Below the pieces are notes generated by a model that was not told the origin of the DNA, searched no databases, and worked only from the letters and a program-made list of their open reading frames with translations. Position numbers and translations under genes: made by a program. From positions 1 to 37,845 of the forward strand of contig JAHWIC010000010.1 in the NCBI GenBank assembly GCA_019322805.1: a stretch of DNA of 37,845 bases, read 5' to 3'. Position 1 is the first letter of the stretch, and each line of letters opens with the position of its first letter. This stretch comes from Candidatus Woesearchaeota archaeon (GTDB lineage Archaea; Nanobdellota; Nanobdellia; Woesearchaeales; JAHWIC01). Below are positions 17,534 to 24,925 of the stretch, piece by piece.

Positions 17534-17767
17534 TCAATAAGACTGCTCTTCATAACTGTCAAAAGGGCGCGACTTTACAGACCTGCCTTCTTTCATCAGC
17601 CTGGTTACATAGCCTGCTATAATGTTCCTGAGCTTCTTTGACTGGACAGACAAAAGCCGGTTCACTATCTGCTTGTTTTCCTCAAAATCCTCTGTAAACT
17701 CATTCCTATGAAGCCCCATAAGCCTTCCAGTTATCCTTTTTATCTGCAGTGTTTTTATTCTTCCCAT
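17534..17767 (-). CDS. rps17e: 30S ribosomal protein eS17
   Basis: 77 aa, of the family's usual size. MGRIKTLQIKRITGRLM at the N-terminus, FTEDFEENKQIV in the middle and KKLRNIIAGYVTRLMKEG are the hallmark phrases of eukaryotic/archaeal ribosomal protein S17e, a small-subunit protein absent from bacteria. It is the last gene of a compact minus-strand operon, 7 nt after the 76-aa gene, and converges on the tRNA-Arg gene. The C-terminal tail (RSVKSRPFDSYEEQSY) is variable in the family. Confidence 0.92.
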   Translation of the reverse strand: MGRIKTLQIKRITGRLMGLHRNEFTEDFEENKQIVNRLLSVQSKKLRNIIAGYVTRLMKEGRSVKSRPFDSYEEQSY

Positions 17768-17774
17768 TTTGCAC

Positions 17775-18005
17775 CTATCCCTGTTCCCTGACTATCTGGA
17801 ATTTTTTATTTCGCTTGACTTTCTTTAGAGAGTATTCTTCCTGCTTCAGGCCATGCCTAGCTGCCCAGTTGTGTGCAGACTCCTCTGTCTTGAAGGTTTT
17901 TGGCCTGATCCTTTTTTTAGGGTGCAGAATCTTGTAGCCGGACTTGCCTCTAGGCAGATTGAGCCTTCTTTTCACTCTGGTATGTACCTTTTTCATATTG
18001 AACAC
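17775..18005 (-). CDS. Small basic protein, unknown (76 aa)
   Basis: Rich in Lys and Arg with a few aromatics (RRLNLPRGKSGYKILHPKKR, then HNWAARHGLKQEEYSLKK). The composition suggests a nucleic-acid or ribosome-associated protein, but I do not recognise the family. A start at Met4 (MKKVHTR) is equally possible. It sits 7 nt before eS17 and 11 nt after the 72-aa gene, so it is co-transcribed with a ribosomal protein, which supports a translation-related role by context only. Confidence 0.7.
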   Translation of the reverse strand: MFNMKKVHTRVKRRLNLPRGKSGYKILHPKKRIRPKTFKTEESAHNWAARHGLKQEEYSLKKVKRNKKFQIVREQG

Positions 18006-18016
18006 CTTTTAGAATT

Positions 18017-18235
18017 CTACTCCCATCCGGATTTCTTGTATCTCTTCCGGTATATTGGGCTGCGCTTGTCCATAGGATGATATAAGAGCTTGACTATCTT
18101 ACAAACTGAGTCTTGCATGCTGTCTGCATATGACCTTGCAGGCTCATACCTATCAAAAACCATGATTCTGCCATCTTCCCTGACTGCTTTCCAGTCCAAT
18201 GTTCCTTTCTTTCTGGCTTTTATGTAACAAAACAT
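18017..18235 (-). CDS. Small protein, unknown (72 aa)
   Basis: Begins MFCYIKARKKGTLDWKAV and ends in a basic segment (SPIYRKRYKKSGWE). Predicted short beta strands then a helix (RSYADSMQDSVCKIVKLLY). No known motif. It lies inside the regulator-to-eS17 operon, 11 nt upstream of the 76-aa gene. Its length and operon position support it being real; the function is unknown. Confidence 0.65.
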   Translation of the reverse strand: MFCYIKARKKGTLDWKAVREDGRIMVFDRYEPARSYADSMQDSVCKIVKLLYHPMDKRSPIYRKRYKKSGWE

Positions 18236-18278
18236 TTTTGCACCCTCATCAAATTAAAAAATTAAAAATAAAAAAACC

Positions 18279-18317
18279 TTAATATTCTTCTTCTGGGTCA
18301 TCATCTCCGTATCTCAT
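18279..18317 (-). CDS. Micro-ORF of 12 codons with strong ribosome binding site
   Basis: Encodes MRYGDDDPEEEY, very acidic. The sequence before it reads GGGGGAGGTGAGAAA then ATG, one of the best Shine-Dalgarno matches in the window at good spacing, and this is the main reason for listing it. It lies between the lysine-rich micro-ORF and the 72-aa gene. It may be a real microprotein or a translation-coupling leader. Confidence 0.4.
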   Translation of the reverse strand: MRYGDDDPEEEY

Positions 18318-18331
18318 TTTCTCACCTCCCC

Positions 18332-18373
18332 CTATTCTTCTTTTTTTTCTTCTGATTTTTTCTTTTTAGCCAT
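18332..18373 (-). CDS. Micro-ORF of 13 codons, lysine/glutamate-rich
   Basis: Encodes MAKKKKSEEKKEE. Its ATG overlaps the end of the 63-aa gene (stop at 18366), and GAGGTGG lies 7 nt upstream, so ribosomes finishing the 63-aa gene could reinitiate here. Its stop lies just before the ribosome binding site of the next micro-ORF. Too short to be sure it is a gene. Confidence 0.35.
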   Translation of the reverse strand: MAKKKKSEEKKEE

Positions 18374-18557
18374 TTGATACCACCTCTAACTTTTTATTCG
18401 CCAGCAATCTCTGGAGTTCTTCCTCATGCTTCCTTAATTCCTGTTCCTTTGCAGATTTTAATTCTGAATTCCTTAGGTTAGGAATGTCCCATTTCAGCAG
18501 AGCTATCTCTCTCTTAAACTTCTCCACCTCATCTTCAAATGAATTTTCTTTCTGCAT
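18366..18557 (-). CDS. Short coiled-coil protein (63 aa)
   Basis: Nearly all helix-forming, with heptad-like hydrophobics (FEDEVEKFKREIALLKWDI, then KEQELRKHEEELQRLLANK). A proline-containing break (DIPNLRN) splits it into two helices, so it could fold as a helical hairpin or dimerise. The ATG lies 1 nt after the stop of the 48-aa ORF. No family recognised. Confidence 0.6.
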   Translation of the reverse strand: MQKENSFEDEVEKFKREIALLKWDIPNLRNSELKSAKEQELRKHEEELQRLLANKKLEVVSNG

Positions 18558-18558
18558 T

Positions 18559-18705
18559 TTACTTTTGATTAAGCTCTGCCATCACATCAGTTGAATCGGG
18601 CGTGAAATACCTTCCAAAAAAATCGTTGTATTCATTTTCTTCAGACGGCTTTCTTTGGTTTATTATCCTAATTGAAACCGCCCCTTTATTTTTTAAGACG
18701 CCCAA
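18559..18705 (-). CDS. Possible 48-codon ORF with TTG start
   Basis: An open frame running from a TTG at 18705 to a TAA at 18559. Residues such as RIINQRKPSEENEYNDFFG and YFTPDSTDVMAELNQK look like coding sequence, and it fills an otherwise empty 130-nt gap between the zinc-ribbon and coiled-coil genes. There is no ATG before the last residues, and it overlaps the zinc-ribbon gene by 13 nt. The start is uncertain. Confidence 0.4.
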   Translation of the reverse strand: MGVLKNKGAVSIRIINQRKPSEENEYNDFFGRYFTPDSTDVMAELNQK

Positions 18706-18866
18706 CCACTCTTTCTTGCTTTATTCTGTTTTCCCTTCTTTGGGCCCATTTTTCTTTGGGCTTGGCTTTGATTATCACTAGGAACAGCCTCTCCGCAGGC
18801 TGGACAATAAAAATCTTCTACACCCAGCATAAAATCACAAAACGGACATTTAGCTCTCATTGCCAT
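18693..18866 (-). CDS. Small zinc-ribbon protein
   Basis: Contains CPFC and CPAC spaced by 14 residues, a four-cysteine zinc knuckle, followed by a basic, disordered tail (KKGKQNKARKS). The frame can be extended to a GTG at 18875, but AAAGGTGG sits just before the ATG at 18866 and favours that start (a second ATG at 18860 also fits). Zinc-ribbon proteins of this size commonly bind nucleic acid or partner proteins; the exact role is unknown. It follows the winged-helix regulator in the same operon. Confidence 0.7.
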   Translation of the reverse strand: MAMRAKCPFCDFMLGVEDFYCPACGEAVPSDNQSQAQRKMGPKKGKQNKARKSGWAS

Positions 18867-18911
18867 TTGCACCACCTTTAGAATTAGCTCTTGCCTATTT
18901 TGTTGAGGCCT

Positions 18912-19337
18912 TTATGCCAAAGCGTATCGATGCTCCAACCCAACCTTATCATCGATATCCTCAGCCACTTTCTTTATATCCTCCAGAGTTATATTGATAT
19001 CCTTTTGGATTTCATCAATCGTGGATAATAAGCTTTTCATTCTTAGTTCATACGTTGATTCCAGCTTAACAACCAAGCCAGCCTTCATCAGCTTCTTCAA
19101 ATGGTAAATCACAGAGCCGATTGTTGGCTCAACCCTCCTTGCAAGCTCTTCGCTTGTAAGGCCTTTTCCTTCCTTTGCTGAGTTTACCAAAGCCATTAAA
19201 ATCTTAAATGCGGTTTTATCTTGATCTCTTGGAGTCATAAAACCAAGGCTACTACACACCCATTCAATGTCCTCATTAAGCTGCTTTTCTGTTGGCTCTC
19301 TTAATTTTTTTACAACAAATTGCTTTAATGCTTTCAT
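18912..19337 (-). CDS. Winged-helix transcriptional regulator, ArsR-like (141 aa)
   Basis: The core GLTSEELARRVEPTIGSVIYHLKKLMKAGLVVK is a helix-turn-helix followed by the wing of the ArsR/MarR-like fold (~residues 58-92). A C-terminal helix (STIDEIQKDINITLEDIKKVAEDI) probably forms the dimer interface. No metal-binding Cys cluster is seen, so it is unlikely to be a metal sensor of the classic ArsR kind. It is the first gene of the operon ending with eS17. Two direct repeats between its TATA box and start suggest autoregulation. It could also act on the paired palindromes at 16921-16977, but this is untested. Confidence 0.8.
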   Translation of the reverse strand: MKALKQFVVKKLREPTEKQLNEDIEWVCSSLGFMTPRDQDKTAFKILMALVNSAKEGKGLTSEELARRVEPTIGSVIYHLKKLMKAGLVVKLESTYELRMKSLLSTIDEIQKDINITLEDIKKVAEDIDDKVGLEHRYALA

Positions 19338-19342
19338 TGTTC

Positions 19343-19368
19343 TATAGCATGTATAGCATAGCTAGTAT
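19343..19368 (-). promoter_or_regulatory. TATA box and tandem 9-bp repeats before the regulator gene
   Basis: TATAGCAT occurs twice, at 19343-19350 and 19352-19359 (9-bp spacing, plus-strand reading), between the start codon at 19337 and an AT-rich TATA box (TATTTAAA) near 19365-19372. A protein bound there would block initiation. Confidence 0.5.
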
Positions 19369-19460
19369 TTAAACTTTTCTAAAATATTTAAATTTAAATT
19401 AAATAATATATATAATGTAAAATAATAAAGCTTAAATATAAGAATATCTTATATATCTGC

Positions 19461-19552
19461 AGGCGGAGCAAACCAGGGGAGGCGATGAATACTTCGGTAT
19501 TTAAGCTTTAAAGAACAGTTCCTAGAATTGTTCATCCTGGGCTCGTTCGCCT
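19461..19552 (+). ncRNA. Candidate structured RNA with a bulge-helix-bulge motif
   Basis: GC-rich island after an AT-rich stretch with TATA-like sequence near 19433. Outer helix AGGCG/CGCCT (19461-19465, 19548-19552), central 4-bp helix GAGC/GCTC (19466-19469, 19541-19544), 5' bulge AAA (19470-19472), 3' bulge GTT (19545-19547), inner helix CCAGG/CCTGG (19473-19477, 19536-19540). This is the order expected of the archaeal splicing-endonuclease motif on the plus strand. Inside are a hairpin capped by TTCG (19488-19501) and a 9-bp hairpin (19513-19533). No tRNA parts are visible. Predicted excised piece: 19472-19546, 75 nt. It overlaps the stop of the phosphoesterase gene by 2 nt. Confidence 0.5.
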
Positions 19553-20333
19553 ATAATCTTCCTGACACAAACAAACCATGCTTAGAAACAGCTGTCTTGT
19601 AGCTGGCCATGGGCTCTGGCTTCTTGCCCATTTCTTTCAATAAAATGTCTACTGCGCCGTCTTCTATCTTGATTATATTATAGCTGTTATTAATATGGGC
19701 TCTTAGCTTGATTGCAGAAACAGAACCAGCATTCACTATTGCAACATTATTAACGAACCAGGAGTATGGGGTGTGCTTATGGCCGCAAAGAACAACATCA
19801 ACACCTGCATTTACCAGTGCCTCAAGCACAGTTCCAGCGTCAGCTATTGTAGCACGCTCCCTTCCAGTCCTTGGCACGGGTATTAAGTGATGGTGCATTG
19901 CAACTATCCTGCAATTCTTCTTTGGCATTTTTTCTAATTCACCAAGCAGCCACCTGAGCTTGCCCCTGCCGACATTTCCAGTGTCTAAGTCCGGCACTGT
20001 TGTATCTACGCCAATAATATCCATGCCTGGCAGGGTAATGGCTATATTGCCATGGCCAAAGTGCCTGTCAAAATAATCATAGCCGCAATACCTTGAGTCA
20101 TGGTTGCCTGGAATCACAAGAATATGCGGCTTTATCTTAGAAAGGTATTTTTTGGCCAGCTTAAACTCTTCCTCAAAGCCAAATGCTGTAAGATCACCAG
20201 TTACCACAACCAAGTCTGGCTTGAGCTTGTTTATTTCTTTAATGCAGGAAGCTAGTTTCTTAGCCCTAAATCCTATCTTACCGTAAGTAGTCTTGCTGCA
20301 ATGCAGGTCAGATATGTGGGCTATTGTTACCAT
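19551..20333 (-). CDS. Calcineurin-like metallophosphoesterase (260 aa)
   Basis: Shows the full set of metal-binding motifs of the family: SDLH (residues 8-11), TGD (45-47), GNHD (76-79), MHHH (146-149) and GHKHT (184-188). Closest in layout to the CpdA/Icc class III phosphodiesterases, which hydrolyse cyclic nucleotides or other phosphodiesters; the substrate cannot be told from sequence. No signal peptide, so cytosolic. It lies 44 nt downstream of the CBS-domain gene, possibly in the same transcript. The C-terminal ~40 residues (KPEPMASYKTAVSKHG) extend beyond the catalytic core. Confidence 0.88.
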   Translation of the reverse strand: MVTIAHISDLHCSKTTYGKIGFRAKKLASCIKEINKLKPDLVVVTGDLTAFGFEEEFKLAKKYLSKIKPHILVIPGNHDSRYCGYDYFDRHFGHGNIAITLPGMDIIGVDTTVPDLDTGNVGRGKLRWLLGELEKMPKKNCRIVAMHHHLIPVPRTGRERATIADAGTVLEALVNAGVDVVLCGHKHTPYSWFVNNVAIVNAGSVSAIKLRAHINNSYNIIKIEDGAVDILLKEMGKKPEPMASYKTAVSKHGLFVSGRL

Positions 20334-20377
20334 CTTACCAAAATTGTGCCTCTTTTTTGAAAATGGTTCTCATGAGT

Positions 20378-20803
20378 CTATCTGGAATACTCCAGCAAGT
20401 CAAGTATGCTGCTCGGTGTCACAACTCCAACTACCTTTTTGTTCTCATTCAAAACAGGAATATATCTAAAGCCTTCTTTATAGACCAGCTCTATCACCCC
20501 ATTAATAGGCGTATCTAACTTAACAGTTGACTTATGCTTATTGATTAATTCCTTTGCTTTTTTGTATAAAATCTCCCTATGATAACCTATATTTAACAGC
20601 TTAACAATCGGCTCGTATTTAGCTTGATGCAGAAAAATCTTTATTATATCCTCATCAGCAATCTCTCCAACAAACCTTTTATCCTTGGTTACAACAATGC
20701 AAACATTGGTGTCTTCTCTTTTCAATTTCTTGATTATGTGGGTAGAGTCATCATCTTCATATACAAATACCGGCTTTATCATTGCATCTTTGGCAGTGAA
20801 CAT
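20378..20803 (-). CDS. CBS-domain pair protein
   Basis: Two CBS domains make up the whole protein: the first from FTAKDAMIKPVFVY to EIADEDIIKIFL, the second from TVKLDTPINGVIELVY to GVVTPSSILDLLEY. Such stand-alone pairs bind adenosine nucleotides or SAM and regulate partners. I chose the ATG at 20803 because GAAGGA lies 6 nt upstream and the domain begins there. The frame also opens at 20875, which would add 24 residues, and a TATA-like TTTAAA near 20912 suits that longer form. The genes around it (exchanger, MscS, CorA) make ion or energy sensing plausible, but this is inference. Confidence 0.82.
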   Translation of the reverse strand: MFTAKDAMIKPVFVYEDDDSTHIIKKLKREDTNVCIVVTKDKRFVGEIADEDIIKIFLHQAKYEPIVKLLNIGYHREILYKKAKELINKHKSTVKLDTPINGVIELVYKEGFRYIPVLNENKKVVGVVTPSSILDLLEYSR

Positions 20804-20925
20804 CTTGGTTCCTTCTAGCGCAGAGATTGTTCTAGCTTGGTCAGACCTCATCTTTGTATGATAAGTTTTATGCACTTTTACTCACACATTTATTACTAGT
20901 ATATCTTCTTTTTAAATGTTTTTAT

Positions 20926-21969
20926 TTACAACAAGTGCAGATTAATCAAAAATAAAAACACAATGAACAGGATATACAGTCCGATGAAGCTCACTCCTTC
21001 GAAGCGCCTAAGCTCCCAGTCACTTTTTATGAAAACCAGCAACAAAATACTCATAAGAATCATGAATGGAGCCGAATAAAACACAGTTGATCTAATAATA
21101 GATAATGGATTAATCAGCCCTGAAACACCTAAAAGCAAGAATACACTAGTGATATTCGAGCCAATTATGTTTCCCACTGCTATGTTCCCATAGCCTCTTT
21201 TTGCTGCTAAAATCGATACGCTAAGCTCAGGCACAGTGGTGCCCAATGACACAAGTGTAAGACCAATCAGGGTTTCAGGAACTTTAAAATATTCCGCAAA
21301 AAATACAGCTGAGCTGACAAAATACTTTGCGCCAAAAAACACCACAAAGCAGGATATAATCAATATTAAGAAGTCTTTCAGACTGCTTCCAGCTTGTTTT
21401 TGTTTTGCAACTTTATTCTTGCGCCTGTTTAGGGTAGAAACAAGCCCCGCCCTTATCGGAGAAATATATCCTAACCTGAAGAAATAATGCATGAAATGCT
21501 TGAAACCATACATTCCCTTAAATTGCCGCTGTTCTGTAAATAAGAACATGATATAAGCAAAATAGAACAGCAATAATATCCCTGCCTCTATCCTTGTTAT
21601 TGTTCTATCCAGAATAAATGCATAAAACAGAAAAGCTGCAAAAAGCATTATGTAACCATCTCTCTTAAGCATGTCTTCATTGGTCTTTATCAGGGCTATG
21701 ACAGATGCGATACCCAATACTATTCCAACTTTCATTATATTGGCTCCCACTACATTGCCTATTACTATGCCGCTGTCTCTGCCCAATGAAGCTATTACTG
21801 CGGAAGCCAAATCGGGTATTTGTGTGCCAAAAGCAACTAAAGTCAAGCCAATAACAAATTCTGAAATGCCGAACCTTTTAGCAATAGAAGCAGCAGACTT
21901 GACAAAGAAATCAGAGCCTTTGACGAGAAGGAATAAACCAAGAAGGAACAATAGGATATGGGTTATCAT
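20926..21969 (-). CDS. Sodium/calcium exchanger family (CaCA) cation antiporter
   Basis: 347 aa with about ten hydrophobic helices and the two inverted alpha-repeats of the family: GLTLVAFGTQIPDLASAV (from ~residue 41) and GLTLVSLGTTVPELSVSI (from ~residue 238), each followed by a GNVVGANI / GNIIGSNI segment. The acidic residue in each repeat (PD, PE) is the ion-binding position. A central basic loop (RRKNKVAKQKQ) is cytosolic. Related to the YrbG group; whether it carries Na+, Ca2+ or K+ cannot be read. It overlaps the MscS gene by 4 nt (ATGA), so both are co-translated. Confidence 0.92.
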   Translation of the reverse strand: MITHILLFLLGLFLLVKGSDFFVKSAASIAKRFGISEFVIGLTLVAFGTQIPDLASAVIASLGRDSGIVIGNVVGANIMKVGIVLGIASVIALIKTNEDMLKRDGYIMLFAAFLFYAFILDRTITRIEAGILLLFYFAYIMFLFTEQRQFKGMYGFKHFMHYFFRLGYISPIRAGLVSTLNRRKNKVAKQKQAGSSLKDFLILIISCFVVFFGAKYFVSSAVFFAEYFKVPETLIGLTLVSLGTTVPELSVSILAAKRGYGNIAVGNIIGSNITSVFLLLGVSGLINPLSIIRSTVFYSAPFMILMSILLLVFIKSDWELRRFEGVSFIGLYILFIVFLFLINLHLL

Positions 21970-22862
21970 CTTTTTCGTTTGGTTCTCTTTGAAGTTCTTC
22001 TTTTCTTATCCTTAAACACTATCGTCCTGTAAGGGAATGGAATCTCAATTCCTTCTTTGTCAAACCTCTTCTTTATGCTCCTGTTTAAATCGCAGCCCAT
22101 CACAAAAGCTGCACCAGGGTCTTTTGACCACACCCAGGCACGCAGGTTTACAGAAAAATCACCATAACCTATGACCCTGACAGAAACTGCTGGCTCTTTG
22201 TTCTTTTTCTGTTCTTCTGTCCTGGCATCAAAGAAATTAGGGTGCTTCACAGCCTCTTCTTGTATTATCCTCATCGCTTTATCAGCATCAGAATCATAAC
22301 TAATGCCAAATTCAACCCATCTGCATATTTTCCGGTCACCTATATCATAGTTCTCTATAGTCTCATCGCTTATAACTGAATTAGGCACAATATACCTTTT
22401 ATTCTCAAAGTTCCTTATTATCGTATGCCTAAGGGTTATATCTTCAACAACCCCAAACTTGTCTGAAAACTTGATTCTGTCTCCAACCCTGAATGGTTTA
22501 AATATTGCTATGAACACTCCGCTTATAAGATTAGAAAAGGCTTTTTGAGAAGCAAAGCCAATAACAACCGCCAATACTCCAGCACCTGCAAATAGCGAGA
22601 CAGACAATGCCCTAAGCGACGGTATTATGGATATCGCTATTCCAATCCCAACGACATAAATAATAGCTGAAAGCAGGTGCTTAAAAACCGTAAATTGTGT
22701 AGGGTCAACCTTTATGCGCTTGGAGGATTTTTCAAATGCTTTCTTCAATATTTTCCTGGTAACTCTTTCAACTACTATAGTAACTAGGATAATAGTTATT
22801 ACTGAAATTCCTTTACCAAAACTGTTATTTGGTATAGTTGTTATCCAAGTAGGAATATCCAT
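21966..22862 (-). CDS. mscS: Small-conductance mechanosensitive channel (MscS family)
   Basis: 298 aa, close to the E. coli protein in length. It has three N-terminal TM helices. The pore helix is recognisable as the Gly/Ala-rich GAGVLAVVIGFASQKAFSNL followed by PFRVGDRIKF, the start of the beta domain. The C-terminal alpha/beta domain ends with FPYRTIVF and a very basic tail (KDKKRRTSKRTKRKR). The channel opens under membrane tension to release solutes in hypo-osmotic shock. Its coupling to a cation exchanger fits osmotic or ionic homeostasis. Confidence 0.93.
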   Translation of the reverse strand: MDIPTWITTIPNNSFGKGISVITIILVTIVVERVTRKILKKAFEKSSKRIKVDPTQFTVFKHLLSAIIYVVGIGIAISIIPSLRALSVSLFAGAGVLAVVIGFASQKAFSNLISGVFIAIFKPFRVGDRIKFSDKFGVVEDITLRHTIIRNFENKRYIVPNSVISDETIENYDIGDRKICRWVEFGISYDSDADKAMRIIQEEAVKHPNFFDARTEEQKKNKEPAVSVRVIGYGDFSVNLRAWVWSKDPGAAFVMGCDLNRSIKKRFDKEGIEIPFPYRTIVFKDKKRRTSKRTKRKR

Positions 22863-22914
22863 TTTATAATCAGCTAAATAATTTCTTTACTTATTAACTT
22901 TTTCTATATATTGC

Positions 22915-23979
22915 TTAAATCCACTTCTTTCTATTAAAATACGCAAGCATAGAGCCCCCAACCAAAAGTATAACCAACCACGCAAAAAGGTAACCATACC
23001 TCCATCTAAGCTCAGGCATGAACTCAAAATTCATCCCATAGACTCCTGCTACAAAAGTCAATGGAATGAATATTGCTGCAAAGATAGTCAATACCTTCAT
23101 AATCTCGTTCATCCTATTGCTGATGCTGGAAAGGTAAATATCGACCATACCGGATACCATCTCCTTAAATGTCTCAACATTATCTATCACCTGGATGGTA
23201 TGGTCATAAATGTCTCTCAAGTATATTGCAGTGGATTTCTTGATGAGTTTCGATTCTCCTCTCAGCATATTATTGATGATCTCCCTCAAAGGCCAGACAG
23301 ATTTACGTATATGTATCAGGTCTCCTTTCAGCTTATGTATAACATCCAAGGTCTTTGGGTCAGGGCTTCCAACTACTGTTTCTTCTAGGGATTCTATTTT
23401 TTCCCCTATCTTTTCCAGGATCAAGAAATAATTATCAACAATAGCGTCTATTAATGTATAAGCAAGGTAATCGCTTCCCATCTTCCTTATCTTGCCTTTC
23501 TTCTTTCTAATCCTGTCTCTTATGGGGTCAAAGACATCCCCTTCTGTTTCCTGGAAAGATATTACAAAATGTTTTCCCAGAATTAAGCTTATCTGCTCTG
23601 ATTTAATGTCGCCAGAGTCCTTATCATAATATATCATCCTTAGAACTAGGAATAAATGATTCTCAAAATCTTCAATCTTAGACCGCTGGTTTGCATTGAC
23701 AATGTCTTCAAGAACAAGGGAGTGTATTCCAAAATATTTGCCTATTTTCTCAATGATGTCTATTTGGTGGATGCCCGTTATATTCAGCCAGGTAACTGTA
23801 GGCTTGTTCTTGAATGGAAAACACTCTTCTACTTTTTTTACCGTCTTTTCCTGGAGTTTGAAGTCAGTATAATCTATTATGTCAACCTTTACCCTTTCTT
23901 CCCCTCTTTTTCCAACATAAACAAGCGTTCCAGGAGGAAGGCCTGCTTTCTTTGACACCGCTTTTACAGATCTGTGCAT
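22915..23979 (-). CDS. corA: CorA-family magnesium/cobalt transporter
   Basis: 354 aa. A long soluble N-terminal funnel domain is followed by two C-terminal TM helices; the first ends with YGMN, the signature of CorA pores, and the loop NFEFMPELRWRYGY follows before TM2. The positive C-terminus (YFNRKKWI) is typical. Mediates Mg2+ (or Co2+/Ni2+) uptake as a pentamer. A TATA box at 24001-24010 lies 26 nt upstream, so the mRNA should be almost leaderless. Divergent from the RCK_C gene at 24077. Confidence 0.93.
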   Translation of the reverse strand: MHRSVKAVSKKAGLPPGTLVYVGKRGEERVKVDIIDYTDFKLQEKTVKKVEECFPFKNKPTVTWLNITGIHQIDIIEKIGKYFGIHSLVLEDIVNANQRSKIEDFENHLFLVLRMIYYDKDSGDIKSEQISLILGKHFVISFQETEGDVFDPIRDRIRKKKGKIRKMGSDYLAYTLIDAIVDNYFLILEKIGEKIESLEETVVGSPDPKTLDVIHKLKGDLIHIRKSVWPLREIINNMLRGESKLIKKSTAIYLRDIYDHTIQVIDNVETFKEMVSGMVDIYLSSISNRMNEIMKVLTIFAAIFIPLTFVAGVYGMNFEFMPELRWRYGYLFAWLVILLVGGSMLAYFNRKKWI

Positions 23980-24076
23980 ATATATTTTATATTAGCCCCC
24001 TTTTTATATTTTTCTGTCTATGCGCTCCTTTATCATTATAGAAAAATTAATATATTAGTTTTCTAAGAGTATCATA
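23980..24076. promoter_or_regulatory. Divergent promoters of corA and the RCK_C gene
   Basis: For corA (minus), AATATAAAAA at 24001-24010 lies ~26 nt before its ATG. For the plus-strand gene, AATTAATATATT at 24045-24056 lies ~27 nt before the ATG at 24077. Both imply leaderless transcripts. No palindrome is obvious between them. Confidence 0.6.
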
Positions 24077-24910
24077 ATGCTCGCATTAATAACTTTCCTT
24101 GCAATAGTGTTTTTCTCAATCATATCTGTCAAGCTAGGCACCATAGCTTTAGAAACTACTGGCTTATCAAGAGACATAGCTGCTTTCCAGGCTCAGTCAG
24201 CTTTCTCTGGAGTGGGATTTACAACATCAGAGTCAGAAACTGTCATGAGCAACCCAGTAAGGAGAAAGATTCTTCGTTTCATGATGTTAGTGGGTAGTGC
24301 CGGCTTAACAACAGCAGTTGCCACACTTATTATCACGTTTGTCAATACAACTCCCACAAGGGTCGTCTTTGGCAAGGAAGTGAATACTATAGCCTTTAAC
24401 GTCGGACTGCTTGTTGGAGGTCTAATCTTAATATCATTTATATTCACAAGAAACTGGTTTGAGAATCTTATCAAATGGATTCTTGCAAAGCCTTTAAGCC
24501 ATCTTAAAAGCAGAATAAAATTATATGATTATGAAAAGATACTCGGACTTTCTGAAGGGTACACTATAGGCTCTTTTGAAGTGCCTAAGCATCATTGGAT
24601 GGTCAATAAGACTATAAGTGATTTAGAGATGGAAAAAGAAGGAGTGATAATCCTGGGTGTTTACAGGACAGTAAAGGACAAAGAGCAATATTTAGGCATA
24701 CCAAGCCCTGATTTCAAAATCCATAACAGAGATAAGATAATGGTTTACTGCAGCGAGGAAAAACTTTTAGACCTTGCCAAGAGGGAAAAAGGAGCCAAGG
24801 GAGCTGTAGAAAGAAAAGAAGCTATTGAAGAGCATAAAGAGATGAATGTTGTGAAGAAAGTGTATGAAAGAAAGCTTATGGAAGCTGCAAAGGGAAAAGG
24901 GGAATCCTAA
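24077..24910 (+). CDS. Membrane protein with TrkH-like helix pair and C-terminal RCK_C (TrkA-C) domain
   Basis: 277 aa. Residues 1-20 form a TM helix. Then AFSGVGFTTSESE resembles the selectivity-filter loop GFTT of Trk/Ktr potassium transporters, followed by two more TM helices (~80-98 and ~110-132). The C-terminal part (~155-235, from LSEGYTIGSFEVPKHHWMVNK to DKIMVYCSEE) is a TrkA-C/RCK_C domain, which binds a nucleotide or ion and gates transport. A charged helical tail follows. A potassium-linked transport role is likely; the protein is too small to be a full TrkH and may dimerise. The small membrane protein 15 nt downstream is probably in the same operon. Confidence 0.78.
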   Translation: MLALITFLAIVFFSIISVKLGTIALETTGLSRDIAAFQAQSAFSGVGFTTSESETVMSNPVRRKILRFMMLVGSAGLTTAVATLIITFVNTTPTRVVFGKEVNTIAFNVGLLVGGLILISFIFTRNWFENLIKWILAKPLSHLKSRIKLYDYEKILGLSEGYTIGSFEVPKHHWMVNKTISDLEMEKEGVIILGVYRTVKDKEQYLGIPSPDFKIHNRDKIMVYCSEEKLLDLAKREKGAKGAVERKEAIEEHKEMNVVKKVYERKLMEAAKGKGES

Positions 24911-24925
24911 GAAGAAATTCTCATC

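Noticed and set aside
17059..17562. Minus-strand open frame of 167 codons
   Set aside because: It runs through the palindromic elements and antisense across the tRNA-Arg gene; composition is unlike any protein here and it overlaps eS17.
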